Positions 8,773-18,038 of a stretch of 64,000 nucleotides of DNA are shown here, piece by piece. Within the stretch, counting starts at the first letter, position 1. Every line of letters starts with the position of its first letter. This DNA comes from Paenibacillus sp. (GTDB lineage Bacteria; Bacillota; Bacilli; Paenibacillales; Paenibacillaceae). The translations under genes and the position numbers were made by a program. Below the pieces are notes generated by a model, which searched no databases, had not been told where the DNA came from, and worked only from the letters and a program-made list of their open reading frames with translations. The stretch spans positions 124,001-188,000 of the forward strand of contig JAFWEX010000084.1 in the NCBI GenBank assembly GCA_017512705.1, in the 5' to 3' direction.

Positions 8773-9915
8773 TTGCAACAAATTTTTCAAGAAAATATGT
8801 CGAATTGGGGCTCATTTCGGATGATTATAGCAAAAGCAAAGGGAGAAACGATCATCCTCATTCCTTCCCTGGAACCAGATGGTAGACTTTTATCCTATGT
8901 ACGTCAGTTGCGAGAATACGGTTTTACGAAGTTGGTCATTGTAGATGATGGTTCTGGAGAAACATACCATCATATTTTTGAAGAATTAGAAGATAATGGA
9001 TGCATATTGTTGCGACACGCCGTGAATCAGGGAAAAGGTGAGGCGCTAAAGACAGGATTTCGTTACATAGCACAGCATTACGGGCAGGGTCATTACGTCG
9101 TTACTGCGGACTCTGATGGTCAACATGCTGCTGAGGATGTGTATCGTATTGCCCAGGAAGCCAAGCGTCGTCCAAGTGAATTATTGCTCGGTGTGAGGGA
9201 TTTCAGCGAGGGTGGTATTCCGCCGAAGTCTTTGTTTGGCAATCGCATGACATCATTTATTTTCGCCATGTTATATGGAAAGAAATTATCCGATACTCAG
9301 ACAGGACTGCGTGCTTTCGGCACAGAGTTATTGTCGTTTATGCTGGCCGTCCGCGGCAAGCGTTTTGAATACGAGCTACAGATGTTAATCTCCTGTATCC
9401 AATCAGGTATTGGCATACACACGGTACCTATTCAAGTCATCTATGAAAATGGCAATGCAGGCACGCATTTCAAAGCCTTTCAGGATAGTGCCCGAGTTAT
9501 GGGAGTACTATTCTCGAATTTCTTTCGTTTTATTTCATCATCGGTTGCAAGCTCTGTGGTGGATTTGGGCATTGCCTGGTTTTTAATTGATTTCCTGCGC
9601 CCAATGATGGGGGATCAACATTATTTGAGAATTTTGCTCGCTACTGTGATTGCCCGAGTCATCTCTATCGTCGTTAATTATGCACTGAACAGAAATTTTG
9701 TGTTTCAAAAGGAAGACAGCCGGGGCAGCTTGTGGCGTTACTTAACGCTGTGTGGTCTGATTATTTTGCTGTCGAGTACAGGTGTCTATATATTCCATAC
9801 CCTATTCATGGTGAACGAGAAGGCGGCGAAGTTTGTATGTGATGTCTTGTTGTTCTTGCTCAGCTTTCGGTTGCAGCGTAGATGGGTATTTGCAGCAAGG
9901 AGGAAGCAGTCGTAG
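8773..9915 (+). CDS. Glycosyltransferase family 2 fused to a GtrA-type membrane domain
   Basis: A 380-residue fusion. Residues about 25-240 are a GT2 domain of the dolichyl/polyprenyl-phosphate sugar synthase type: LVIVDDGSG, NQGKGEALKTGFRY, the DxD region TADSDGQH, and SDTQTGLRAFG. Residues about 250-375 are a four-helix GtrA-like domain (FFRFISSSVASSVVDLGIAWFLIDF, VVNYALNRNFVFQ). Such proteins load a sugar onto undecaprenyl phosphate on the inner face and the GtrA part is thought to help flip it. TTG at 8773 is used; an ATG at 8821 is an alternative, and neither has a strong ribosome binding site. Its TAG overlaps the GTG of the next gene, so the two are coupled. Confidence 0.85.
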   Translation: MQQIFQENMSNWGSFRMIIAKAKGETIILIPSLEPDGRLLSYVRQLREYGFTKLVIVDDGSGETYHHIFEELEDNGCILLRHAVNQGKGEALKTGFRYIAQHYGQGHYVVTADSDGQHAAEDVYRIAQEAKRRPSELLLGVRDFSEGGIPPKSLFGNRMTSFIFAMLYGKKLSDTQTGLRAFGTELLSFMLAVRGKRFEYELQMLISCIQSGIGIHTVPIQVIYENGNAGTHFKAFQDSARVMGVLFSNFFRFISSSVASSVVDLGIAWFLIDFLRPMMGDQHYLRILLATVIARVISIVVNYALNRNFVFQKEDSRGSLWRYLTLCGLIILLSSTGVYIFHTLFMVNEKAAKFVCDVLLFLLSFRLQRRWVFAARRKQS

Positions 9916-12206
9916 TGCAAAACGAGAAAAGGCAAAATATATTTTTTATCATCACCATGATCCTCATGACGATCTATCTGATCTGGCGTACGTTCTTTAC
10001 GCTGCCATGGGGAGAAGGTGTGTTGAATGTCATTTTTGGCATGCTGCTGATCATAGCCGAGACAGTCACTGTACTGACAACCTTTGAGTTATTCTTTCAA
10101 AAGATGCAGAAGAAACGGGCACAGCTTGATCTACCTGTGATCCCGGATGAATATTATCCGCATGTCGATGTGTTTATTGCTACACATAATGAACCGGTTG
10201 ACCTTTTATATAAAACGGTGAATGCTTGTACGTTTATGGATTACCCGGACAAATCGAAGGTACATATCTATCTATGTGATGATGGCGCAAGACCTGAAGT
10301 GGAGGATCTGGCTAATCAGTTCGGGATAGGGTATCTGGGATTCCCCGGTAACAAGGATGCCAAGTCCGGCAACCTGAACAATGCGCTTAGCAAGACGACT
10401 TCTCCACTAATCGCCACCTTTGACGCAGATATGATTCCGCAGCATACATTTCTAATGAAAACCGTTCCTTACTTCCTTCTCTCTACCTTTATTGAAGAAA
10501 ATGGACAATGGCGGCTTCGCCGTGAGGAAGAGATCGACCCAAGCTTCAAGCTGGGGCTGGTACAAACCCCGCAGAGCTTCTACAACCCAGATCTATTCCA
10601 GTTCAATCTCTATGCGGAGCAAGGTATTCCGAATGAACAGGACTTCTTTTCCCGTGAGGTGAACATTCTACGCAATGCATCCAATGCGGTCGCGTATACG
10701 GGCAGTAATACGGTGATTTCCCGGCAAGGTATGGTGGATATTGGCGGATTCCCGCTGAACACCATCACGGAGGATTTTGAGACGAGCATCCGCTTGCAGC
10801 AGGAAGGGTACATCACGTATGCCACGCAGGAGGTTCAGGCTGCAGGGCAGACCACAACTACAATTCCGAGCATGATCAAACAGCGGATTCGCTGGGCAAG
10901 GGGGATTATCCAGAGTTTACAAAATACACGTGCACCAATCTCCAGAAAATTACCCTTCTGGACAAGGGTGACCTATGTGAGCAGCTTTTTGTACTGGTGG
11001 TCTTTTTTCAACAGACTTATCTTTATCATGTCACCGATTTTGTTTGCTTTGTTTGATTTTCAGATCGTGAATACGACCTTCTGGCAGATCCTGATCTTCT
11101 GGTTGCCTTCGTATTTCTTCTACAGCCTGTCCATGAGGTATCTGTCCAGTAATATACGGAATCAGCGCTGGAGTCAGGTTATTGATACGATCTTCATGCC
11201 TTACCTGATCTGGCCCGTCATTCTGGAAACGGTGGGAATTCGTGAGCGTAAGTTCAAAGTGACCAACAAAAGTCGTTCTACGGGACGTGAATGGATTGCT
11301 TCAATGAAATATGCGCTGCCCCATATTTTCCTACTCATCCTGTCGCTTGCCGCGATTATAAGGTACGTGAATGGCAAGTATGGTATCGCTCTGTTCTTCA
11401 GCAGCATTATCATCTTCTGGCTGGTTTACAATATGATTGCCTTGTTCTATGCCCTCTTCTTCATGATTGGGCGCCGGGCATACCGAGAGAATGAACGAAT
11501 TCGTGCGCAGGAAGATGTCATCATCCGTTATCCAGACAACACGCTGAGTTACGAGGCCAAAACGGTAGATCTTTCAGAGAATGGTATTGCGTTTTACGTT
11601 CCGGTTCCGATTTATTTGCCAGAGCATAAGACCATCTCTTTAGTGGTGAAATCGAGTCGATATGAAGCGAAACTTGATGCTGTTATCGTTTATGTCAAAG
11701 CCGATGGCGAAGGCTGGCGTTATTCAGCGACAGTTCAACCGCTTAGTGAGACGGACAATCGTCAGTATATGCAACTCATCTATGACCGGAAGCACTCGCT
11801 GCCAGAGCAGATGAATCTATGGGATACCGCATACGATGACATGCTGCGCAATGTGAAGAAACGGATGGTTCAGCCCAAATCAGATCAGCGAAAGATGCCA
11901 AGGCTATCCCTAAATCTTCCCGTGACGTTCACGAACCATGCCAGCTGCACGCTGCTCAGCTTCAATTATCGCTTTTTCTCCGCGACCGATCTGCGAGGTA
12001 ACATTGCAGAGGGAGCAGAAATAACCTTTTATACCGAAAGCAATATTGAAGTGGTCTTGAAGCATACCGGAAAAACAACGGCGAACAGACATGAAGTGCT
12101 TCTCTCCGTAGAGAATATCGATGAGATCTTGGGGCGTGGTTTGATCGATCAATTGCTGAGTGATTTGATCCATCCACAAGCTAAGCTGTTCACCAAAGAA
12201 GGTTAG
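9915..12206 (+). CDS. BcsA-like processive glycosyltransferase with C-terminal PilZ domain
   Basis: A 763-residue membrane synthase of the cellulose synthase superfamily. The catalytic landmarks are all present: CDDGARPE (121-128), FDADM (169-173), ITEDFET (284-290) and QRIRWARG (323-330, the QxxRW motif). Membrane helices flank the domain. After the last helices comes a PilZ domain with an arginine-rich linker (GRRAYRENERIR) and DLSENGIAFYVP, matching the RxxxR and D/NxSxxG motifs that bind c-di-GMP. It therefore likely polymerises and exports a beta-linked polysaccharide under c-di-GMP control. GTG at 9915 is chosen because AAGGAGG precedes it; a longer frame to 9882 would run over that site. 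No BcsB-like or cellulase gene is adjacent, so cellulose itself is not assured. Confidence 0.88.
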   Translation: MQNEKRQNIFFIITMILMTIYLIWRTFFTLPWGEGVLNVIFGMLLIIAETVTVLTTFELFFQKMQKKRAQLDLPVIPDEYYPHVDVFIATHNEPVDLLYKTVNACTFMDYPDKSKVHIYLCDDGARPEVEDLANQFGIGYLGFPGNKDAKSGNLNNALSKTTSPLIATFDADMIPQHTFLMKTVPYFLLSTFIEENGQWRLRREEEIDPSFKLGLVQTPQSFYNPDLFQFNLYAEQGIPNEQDFFSREVNILRNASNAVAYTGSNTVISRQGMVDIGGFPLNTITEDFETSIRLQQEGYITYATQEVQAAGQTTTTIPSMIKQRIRWARGIIQSLQNTRAPISRKLPFWTRVTYVSSFLYWWSFFNRLIFIMSPILFALFDFQIVNTTFWQILIFWLPSYFFYSLSMRYLSSNIRNQRWSQVIDTIFMPYLIWPVILETVGIRERKFKVTNKSRSTGREWIASMKYALPHIFLLILSLAAIIRYVNGKYGIALFFSSIIIFWLVYNMIALFYALFFMIGRRAYRENERIRAQEDVIIRYPDNTLSYEAKTVDLSENGIAFYVPVPIYLPEHKTISLVVKSSRYEAKLDAVIVYVKADGEGWRYSATVQPLSETDNRQYMQLIYDRKHSLPEQMNLWDTAYDDMLRNVKKRMVQPKSDQRKMPRLSLNLPVTFTNHASCTLLSFNYRFFSATDLRGNIAEGAEITFYTESNIEVVLKHTGKTTANRHEVLLSVENIDEILGRGLIDQLLSDLIHPQAKLFTKEG

Positions 12207-12217
12207 GAGAGATAGAC

Positions 12218-14077
12218 ATGCTGTTTTTGCTTCAACTTGTGATGGGCATTTTACTCATCCTATCGATGGTTGGTTATATGCAGTTTGTTCGTAGAGTTCT
12301 GGCCATCCGGTGGGAGTTCATTCCGATATTTGTGTTCTCGGCAATCGCCTGTATCATCTATTTTGCTGGACTCGCAGGGCAACTCTTTATCGGCAGCATG
12401 GTTGTGCTAGTTGCAGGCTTACTGCTATTAAGAGGAAGAGTGGTACAAGCCCTGTATCAGAGCAAACGTGGTCCATGGTTCTTTCCATTCTCGCTATTTC
12501 AATGGAGCTTTCTGGGTGGAGTTTTCGTATTTCTGCTGATTCTGTTCCAGACGGAGCTAACGCACTACGATAATTTCTCACACTGGGCGATTGTCGTAAA
12601 GGAAATGCTTAGCACCAATGCATTCCCAACACCGAATTCCGATCTGATTGAGTTTAAAAATTATCCACTCGGCACATCGTCGTTCATCTATTATATCTGC
12701 CGTTTTATGGGACATGCCCAACCGACGATGCTACTGGCACAGGGGCTACTGATCTTTTCTTGCTTTTATGCCATGTTCGGTATCGTGTCTGAGAAAAAGC
12801 GGTTTCTGCTGTATGCGTTTCTTGGGTTTGGCTTATCCACCCTGTCGTTCTTCAACTTGACGATTCGCATCACTAACCTGCTGGTAGACTTCCTGCTTCC
12901 AATCTACGCGTTAGCGATGGTGGCAGCGATATATCAGTATCGACAAGACCTTAAACGAGCGTGCATCATTATTCTCCCGCTGGCTGGCCTGCTGACGATA
13001 ATCAAAAGCACGGGGATTATATTTGCAGCAATCGGGCTAATCTTTCTCGTATACATTTGGCTTACGAACAAGCAACGTGCCAACTGGAAGATCGGACTGG
13101 CTGTGGTCGGTACGATTACAGGCGCACTGCTTCCCTATTTTAGCTGGAGCTGGCGTATGGCAACAGTATTCGATGGTGTGGACAACAAGTTCGAGGGAGC
13201 TGCGGCGGCGCTGAAGGCGGGTAAAACTGCAGAGCAGAAGTGGGAGATCCTGGAGCTGTTTCTGAAATCAAGCATAGATATTACAACTAGACCTGTGCTA
13301 GGAATTGTGGTTTTCCAGATTGCCGCTATTGCAGCTTCCATTGTTGCTTATGTGGTGCTGAAGAAGAAGTGGAACCTCTGGAAAGTGCTGATTGCACTTA
13401 ATGTAGTGGTCCTACTGTACTATGTTGGTATTCTGGCTCTCTATCTGTACTCCATGCCGGTGGATGAGGCGATAAGGCTGGCAGGGTTTGAGCGTTATGC
13501 ATCAAGTATCGTGGTGCTGTTCGCTGGTGGACTGGTGCTCTGTGCAGCCGTTGACATTGAACGTACGTTCCATTATCGGATTGGGGAAGTTCCTGATTAC
13601 CAGGCTTTCAAAACGGTGCAAACCAAAAGGCACTATCAACAGGGGATCATCGCCTGTATAGCGCTCGCAGTGACAATCCTATTATCCGAGTATAACGGCA
13701 TGTTGTCTATCAATAGCAGTTACAACGAGACGCTTCCCTACGAAGTCTATTCCGTCACAGGCGATCGGTGGTATACGGGTGGTCAGGAGGATACGAATAA
13801 GTATCTGTTCTATGGGTCTGACCGAGATCAACAGGTCACAAGCTATTATATGCAATATATAGGCAGGTATTTTCTATATGCTCCCCATGTAGATGCCATC
13901 GTACTGTTTTATGAAGATAATATGGACAATCTGCTTAGTAACTACGATTACCTTGTGGTAATCGAGACAGATCCCAATGCTCAGTGGTTATTGAAAAAAC
14001 ACTACGGTATTGATGTGCAAGAAGGGATCTACAAAATTAATCGTTCCGGGGATCAGATTGTACTTACTTTGACATGA
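12218..14077 (+). CDS. Large polytopic membrane protein of the exopolysaccharide operon
   Basis: A 619-residue protein with many hydrophobic helices through about residue 490 and a hydrophilic C-terminal part (about 500-619). It begins 12 bases after the synthase gene with GGAGAG as ribosome binding site. The layout recalls GT-C/GT39-type transferases that use lipid-linked sugars, with an early acidic LTHYDNFSHW loop where such enzymes carry catalytic acids, but I cannot name a family with certainty. Context suggests that it uses the polyprenyl-phosphate sugar made by the first gene to decorate the polymer made by the second. A weak hairpin follows the stop codon. Confidence 0.65.
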   Translation: MLFLLQLVMGILLILSMVGYMQFVRRVLAIRWEFIPIFVFSAIACIIYFAGLAGQLFIGSMVVLVAGLLLLRGRVVQALYQSKRGPWFFPFSLFQWSFLGGVFVFLLILFQTELTHYDNFSHWAIVVKEMLSTNAFPTPNSDLIEFKNYPLGTSSFIYYICRFMGHAQPTMLLAQGLLIFSCFYAMFGIVSEKKRFLLYAFLGFGLSTLSFFNLTIRITNLLVDFLLPIYALAMVAAIYQYRQDLKRACIIILPLAGLLTIIKSTGIIFAAIGLIFLVYIWLTNKQRANWKIGLAVVGTITGALLPYFSWSWRMATVFDGVDNKFEGAAAALKAGKTAEQKWEILELFLKSSIDITTRPVLGIVVFQIAAIAASIVAYVVLKKKWNLWKVLIALNVVVLLYYVGILALYLYSMPVDEAIRLAGFERYASSIVVLFAGGLVLCAAVDIERTFHYRIGEVPDYQAFKTVQTKRHYQQGIIACIALAVTILLSEYNGMLSINSSYNETLPYEVYSVTGDRWYTGGQEDTNKYLFYGSDRDQQVTSYYMQYIGRYFLYAPHVDAIVLFYEDNMDNLLSNYDYLVVIETDPNAQWLLKKHYGIDVQEGIYKINRSGDQIVLTLT

Positions 14078-14128
14078 TCCCTCAATCGACAAAAGGTTGT
14101 TTCTATGATAGGCTTAAAGCATCCCAAG

Positions 14129-14156
14129 GGCATTCTACTCTTCCGAGTAGAGTGCC
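14129..14156 (+). terminator. Hairpin after the exopolysaccharide operon
   Basis: GGCATTCTACTC pairs with GAGTAGAGTGCC around a TTCC loop. Only a poor T tract follows, so termination may be weak. Confidence 0.5.
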
Positions 14157-14222
14157 TTACTGTATATTATGGGGAACTAACATTAAATGTATTTAAGTAC
14201 GATGCAATGTGGAGGTGGTGAT

Positions 14223-14311
14223 GCTATGTTTCCCTCTTTAGCCCCCGCAGGGGAAAGTTGGATGGTCGGGAATATACAAAAATTCATTGAATGCAGAGGA
14301 GCGAACATAGC
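14223..14311 (+). promoter_or_regulatory. Leader inverted repeat upstream of L25/Ctc
   Basis: GCTATGTT (14223-14230) is the exact complement of AACATAGC (14304-14311), which ends at the base before the ATG. A second hairpin (CCCCCGCAGGGG) lies inside. A folded leader would hold the start region. Confidence 0.4.
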
Positions 14312-14857
14312 ATGACTACTCAATTACTAGCGGAAACCCGCATTAAATTAAATACTTCCAAACTTCGTAACTTACGCCAATCTGGCCGCCTGCCAGGAAT
14401 TGTTTTTGGCAAAAACACGGAGAATGAGATGATTCATATACCAACGATTCCATTTCAAAAATGGCTGAAACAAGGAACTTCCGGCTTTATTGAACTGCAG
14501 TTTGAAGGGAAGCCTTCACTTACCGTGTTGCTAGAGGATCTGCAACGTGATCCGGTGACACATGATTTGATTCATGTCGATTTTCAACAGGTACAGAGCG
14601 GCGAGGTGCTGCGCACTAAAATTCCTGTCAAGTTCAACGGAACACCTGTAGGTACTAAAACCGGTGGTGTTGTTCAAGTTCAGTTAGCTGCTATTGAAGT
14701 GGAGGCTCTACCTCGTCATTTGCCAACTGTGGTAGAGTTTGATATCAGCGCAATGGAGATTGGAGAAACCTTGCATGTTGAGGATGCCAAGTTTGCACCG
14801 GAAGTAACAGTTATTTCCGAAGGTAATGAGTCACTTATGTCCGTTATCAAACCTTAA
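14312..14857 (+). CDS. rplY: 50S ribosomal protein L25, general stress Ctc form
   Basis: A 181-residue protein of the long L25 (TL5/Ctc) type, which binds 5S rRNA. The N-terminal L25 domain shows LNTSKLRNLRQSGRLPGIVFGKN and DLQRDPVTHDLIHVDFQQV; the beta-rich C-terminal TL5 domain follows (PVKFNGTPVGTKTGGVVQV, LPTVVEFDISAMEIGETLHV). In Bacillus this protein is induced by stress and called Ctc. The ATG at 14312 is preferred over 14291 because the conserved start MTTQLLAETR and the AGAGGAGC ribosome binding site fit it. It is transcribed alone. No clear sigma-B promoter was seen. Confidence 0.88.
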   Translation: MTTQLLAETRIKLNTSKLRNLRQSGRLPGIVFGKNTENEMIHIPTIPFQKWLKQGTSGFIELQFEGKPSLTVLLEDLQRDPVTHDLIHVDFQQVQSGEVLRTKIPVKFNGTPVGTKTGGVVQVQLAAIEVEALPRHLPTVVEFDISAMEIGETLHVEDAKFAPEVTVISEGNESLMSVIKP

Positions 14858-14880
14858 GTGTACTTCCTGATAATTAATAA

Positions 14881-14907
14881 GCTGCATGGACTACATGTCC
14901 ATGCAGC
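14881..14907 (+). terminator. Terminator-like hairpin after L25
   Basis: An 11-base perfect stem GCTGCATGGAC/GTCCATGCAGC with loop TACAT, followed by CTATTTAGG; the T tract is poor. Confidence 0.6.
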
Positions 14908-15012
14908 CTATTTAGGTAGGTGTAGAAATAAATATTCCTCATCCATAGAAGGTGAGGCGGGAAATGAGATACAATACTATATATGAAATTCCCGAACAAA
15001 GGTGATGAATGT

Positions 15013-16224
15013 ATGAAGGAACTGCACAGTCCTGTCAATCGAAAGACCTATAACATATCTATGTGCTTAATGATTATTTTAATGGCAGCTGGATTAGTCG
15101 TCTCTACCACAGAGCTTCAAACCGTGACTATGGGTTATCTAATCCATTTATTATGTGTTGTAATTATATCGGCCTGTTTACTAGTTTATCCCCGCTATGA
15201 AACGTTTGTGTTTCGGCTCAGCATCATCTTGCTAGGCTTTGTCTATTTCTACACGCTTGCTCTGATCTATCCTCAGACGTGGACAACTTATATTATGATC
15301 TGTCTACTTCCTGCACTCGCCATTCTGTTCTATGATTTCAAATTATTTTATATCTCGATCAGTCTGAATGTGATTCTACTGGTCATCGTGACGAGCTACA
15401 TGCATAAGCAAGAGACGGAGTACACCTATATACATGCAGATCTGACAGGTAATCTGATTAATATTGTTGCCAGTCAGCTACTGTTGTTCCTTATTTTTTA
15501 TCTGACTTTTGATCGTATACGCAAGCAGGAATTATATATGGAACAGGTGCAGCAATCCGAACGCCTCAAAATGGTATCACATCTAACGGCAGCCGTTGCT
15601 CATGAAATTCGTAATCCAGTCACGGTGGTGCGGGGGTTTCTACAGTTGTATCAAGAAAATTCTAACTTTAACACTTCCGATAGATCGAAGTTTGCGCTAA
15701 TGATTGATGAGCTGAACACGGTGGAGCAGGTAACCTCTCAGTTTTTATCCATGGCCAAGCCAAGTAGAGAGATGGTAGTTGAAAAAGTAGATGTTAACGA
15801 GGTGCTTGAAGGAGTAGCCAGTCTGCTCGGCTCTTACGCGATGCTATCCAATAAACATATAGATATCCAGGTTGGAGAAGGATGCATCATACTTATCAAT
15901 CCCGTTGAATTCAAGCAAGTGATCATTAATCTGATTAAAAATGCTCTTGAAGCCTCGGATACGGGAGAGACGGTTCATGTAACGGCAAAGGTTGTGAAAG
16001 ATACGGTTGAAATCAAGATTGTGGATCAAGGCTGCGGAATGGCAGAAGAGGAAATAAAAGCTCTGGGGACACCGTTTTACTCTCTTAAAACGAATGGAAC
16101 CGGGCTAGGTCTGATGATCTGTTTCAACATCGTGGAGAAGGTTGGCGGAACGATCAAGTATCAGAGTGAGAAGGGCGAGGGAACAATGGTGACCTTGACG
16201 TTTCAGGTAGCAGACCGGAGCTAA
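15013..16224 (+). CDS. Orphan membrane sensor histidine kinase
   Basis: A 403-residue kinase. About six membrane helices fill residues 10-175 (no large outer loop), then the dimerisation helix with the phospho-acceptor histidine in HLTAAVAHEIRNPVTVVRGFLQL, and an ATPase domain with N box INLIKNALEAS, G1 VDQGCGM and G2 GTGLGLMI. The class resembles the sporulation and KinB-like kinases of Bacillus and Paenibacillus, which feed a phosphorelay; that is inference. No response regulator is adjacent. ATG at 15013 has AAAGGTGATG just upstream, so it is preferred over 14983. Confidence 0.85.
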   Translation: MKELHSPVNRKTYNISMCLMIILMAAGLVVSTTELQTVTMGYLIHLLCVVIISACLLVYPRYETFVFRLSIILLGFVYFYTLALIYPQTWTTYIMICLLPALAILFYDFKLFYISISLNVILLVIVTSYMHKQETEYTYIHADLTGNLINIVASQLLLFLIFYLTFDRIRKQELYMEQVQQSERLKMVSHLTAAVAHEIRNPVTVVRGFLQLYQENSNFNTSDRSKFALMIDELNTVEQVTSQFLSMAKPSREMVVEKVDVNEVLEGVASLLGSYAMLSNKHIDIQVGEGCIILINPVEFKQVIINLIKNALEASDTGETVHVTAKVVKDTVEIKIVDQGCGMAEEEIKALGTPFYSLKTNGTGLGLMICFNIVEKVGGTIKYQSEKGEGTMVTLTFQVADRS

Positions 16225-16516
16225 ACGAGCAAGTGAGGTGACTAGCATTGCAACCTCTGCTCTGCGTAATCCGGGTGTATGACGCTGCTCGTGGGGCTTG
16301 GCGAGCCCGGCCTATTCCGGCTGAAGCCTCGCCCGTTGTGATTTTAATTAGCCCTCTAACGTTTTGACGCACGTTCTTCAAGTCTGCTGGAGACGAATGT
16401 GGTGATTGCGTTTGGCTGTTTTCTGTCCAATATAACCAGTTCACTCCCTAAACCTCCCCAGCTCACTACTGGCCCGCAGAGCTGCAACTGCTTACTTGCC
16501 CAATACATGGTAGGGC
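16225..16516 (+). other. Intergenic stretch between kinase and araR
   Basis: The two genes converge here. I see no good open frame with a ribosome binding site and no clear terminator with a T tract. Confidence 0.4.
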
Positions 16517-17608
16517 TTATTCTACTTCCATCTCTTTGATGGTCTCACCTTCTACGAGTTCAGGTTGATAGTAGGTTTCCTGAGGAAGGTCTTTCTTGCC
16601 TTGTAGCTTGCGGATGACCCAATCGGCAGCGTCATGGCCCATCTGCTCTTGGGGATGGGTGAGTGTAGTGAGCCTGATATTGGCATTTTTCGCCATGTAT
16701 GAATTGTCCTGACCGATAATGGACAGTTCATCCGGGATCGAGATGCCGAGTTGCCGGCAGGCATGCACTACCTCCAGCCCAACCTCATCGTTATAACAAA
16801 CGATTGCGGTAAGTGCGTCCCTATTTTCCTTCAGATAAGAAGTCACATTCACAGACAGTTCAGGCTTCGATGCAGTATCAAACGAGAGTACATGTTCCGG
16901 ATTGAACCTCAGTTTCGCTTCCCCTAGTGCCTTGATGAACCCCTTCATCCGGTACTTGCCTTGCAGATCGTCCATTTTAGCAATAATACCAATCTGGGTA
17001 TGGCCTTTGGAGATTAACTCTTGTGCGGCGAGATAACTGGACTGCACATCATCCAGACAGAAAAAAGGCACCTCTAACTCCTCATAGTACGCATTAATCA
17101 TCGCAAAGGGCACATCCTGCTCCTTAAATGACAGGTAGTACGCAATATTGGGATTATACAGATTGCTCTTCGTCGGTTCGACAATCAGACCATCCACACC
17201 ATACGACAGCATCATTTCTAGCGCCTTCTTCTCTTGTGCTACATCGTTATTCGTACTGGCCAGTAGCAGCGAATAGTTGTCCTCATTCAGACGACGCTCG
17301 ATACCGCGGATAATAGAAGGGAAAATATAGTCCGAGATATAGGTGGTAATGACACCAATCGTCTTTTTGGAAGGGCCGCCACCGGTCCGTGACCTGTAGT
17401 GATGAGTGACATAGGTGCCCGACCCTTTTTCGCTGCGTAAAAATCCTTCGTTAGACAACTCCAGAATGGCCTTGCGAACGGTCTGGCGGCTCACTTGGTA
17501 ACTGTCTTGCAAGGCGGATTCCGTAGGAATCTGCTCACCAATGCTATATGTCCCCGACAGAATATGGCTCTTTATATCATCAATAATGACTTGGTATTTC
17601 GGTTTCAC
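16517..17608 (-). CDS. araR: AraR-type arabinose repressor (GntR HTH with LacI-like ligand domain)
   Basis: A 363-residue regulator with the unusual AraR layout: a GntR winged helix at the N terminus (KPKYQVIIDDIKSHILSG, IPTESALQDSYQVSRQTVRKAILEL, GSGTYV) and a LacI/periplasmic-binding-like domain (KTIGVITTYISDYIFPSIIRGIE, DGLIVEP, VCYNDEVGLEV). AraR represses arabinose genes and lets go on binding arabinose. The GTG at 17608 gives 363 residues, near the 362 of the Bacillus subtilis protein, with AAAGAAG upstream. A longer frame to a TTG at 17755 has no ribosome binding site and reads through unlikely sequence. It is divergent from the ara operon, and an operator lies on its own promoter. Confidence 0.88.
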   Translation of the reverse strand: MKPKYQVIIDDIKSHILSGTYSIGEQIPTESALQDSYQVSRQTVRKAILELSNEGFLRSEKGSGTYVTHHYRSRTGGGPSKKTIGVITTYISDYIFPSIIRGIERRLNEDNYSLLLASTNNDVAQEKKALEMMLSYGVDGLIVEPTKSNLYNPNIAYYLSFKEQDVPFAMINAYYEELEVPFFCLDDVQSSYLAAQELISKGHTQIGIIAKMDDLQGKYRMKGFIKALGEAKLRFNPEHVLSFDTASKPELSVNVTSYLKENRDALTAIVCYNDEVGLEVVHACRQLGISIPDELSIIGQDNSYMAKNANIRLTTLTHPQEQMGHDAADWVIRKLQGKKDLPQETYYQPELVEGETIKEMEVE

Positions 17609-17801
17609 ATCATCCACTTCTTTCGTTGTATCTTCTATATATACTGAGCCAAATATAGGATTACTCGTGTAATTCCAATGACAGAACAAGCTTTTACTTC
17701 CTTTTACGCCCAGGTGTTCTCTGTCTTCTTCGTTAATAGGTAAATACGATATCAATATATAGTTTTATGACTTATGCTCGTTCTATACTCGTTATTCAAG
17801 T

Positions 17802-17811
17802 TGTACGTACA
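17802..17811. promoter_or_regulatory. AraR operator 1, on the araR start site
   Basis: Perfect palindrome TGTACGTACA. It covers the expected transcription start of the minus-strand araR promoter, so it should give autorepression. Confidence 0.75.
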
Positions 17812-17812
17812 T

Positions 17813-17840
17813 ATTCTAGCATGATTCATCCCACTTGCAA
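17813..17840 (-). promoter_or_regulatory. Candidate sigma-A promoter of araR
   Basis: On the minus strand: TTGCAA (17840-17835), 16-base spacer, TAGAAT (17818-17813). Confidence 0.5.
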
Positions 17841-17864
17841 GCAAAATGGTACATTTCTCAGAAT

Positions 17865-17874
17865 GATACGTACA
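17865..17874. promoter_or_regulatory. AraR operator 2, imperfect
   Basis: GATACGTACA matches TGTACGTACA in 8 of 10 places. Its centre lies 63 bases from operator 1, about six helical turns, which would allow cooperative binding. Confidence 0.5.
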
Positions 17875-17995
17875 ACTAAGTTTGATTTTATCAAAATGAA
17901 CCTTACAATTTTACTGATCTAAAGGACGAAATGATGTTGATCAGGCTTGTAATTCAGCAAATGTAGTTCTTTGTTGGTATAACTTTTATATTTCG

Positions 17996-18024
17996 TTGAC
18001 AAATGTACGTACAAAAAATATACT
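17996..18024 (+). promoter_or_regulatory. Ara operon promoter with AraR operator 3 in the spacer
   Basis: TTGACA at 17996-18001, exactly 17 bases, TATACT at 18019-18024: a near-consensus sigma-A promoter. The perfect palindrome TGTACGTACA (18004-18013) lies inside the spacer, so bound AraR would block RNA polymerase. Confidence 0.85.
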
Positions 18025-18038
18025 TAGGCTGTCAGAAC

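Noticed and set aside
14160..14311. Sigma-B promoter for the L25/Ctc gene
   Set aside because: Looked for GTTT and GGGTAT-type boxes at proper spacing and found none convincing.
17609..17755. Longer N terminus for AraR
   Set aside because: A TTG without ribosome binding site; the 363-residue form agrees with the known family length.
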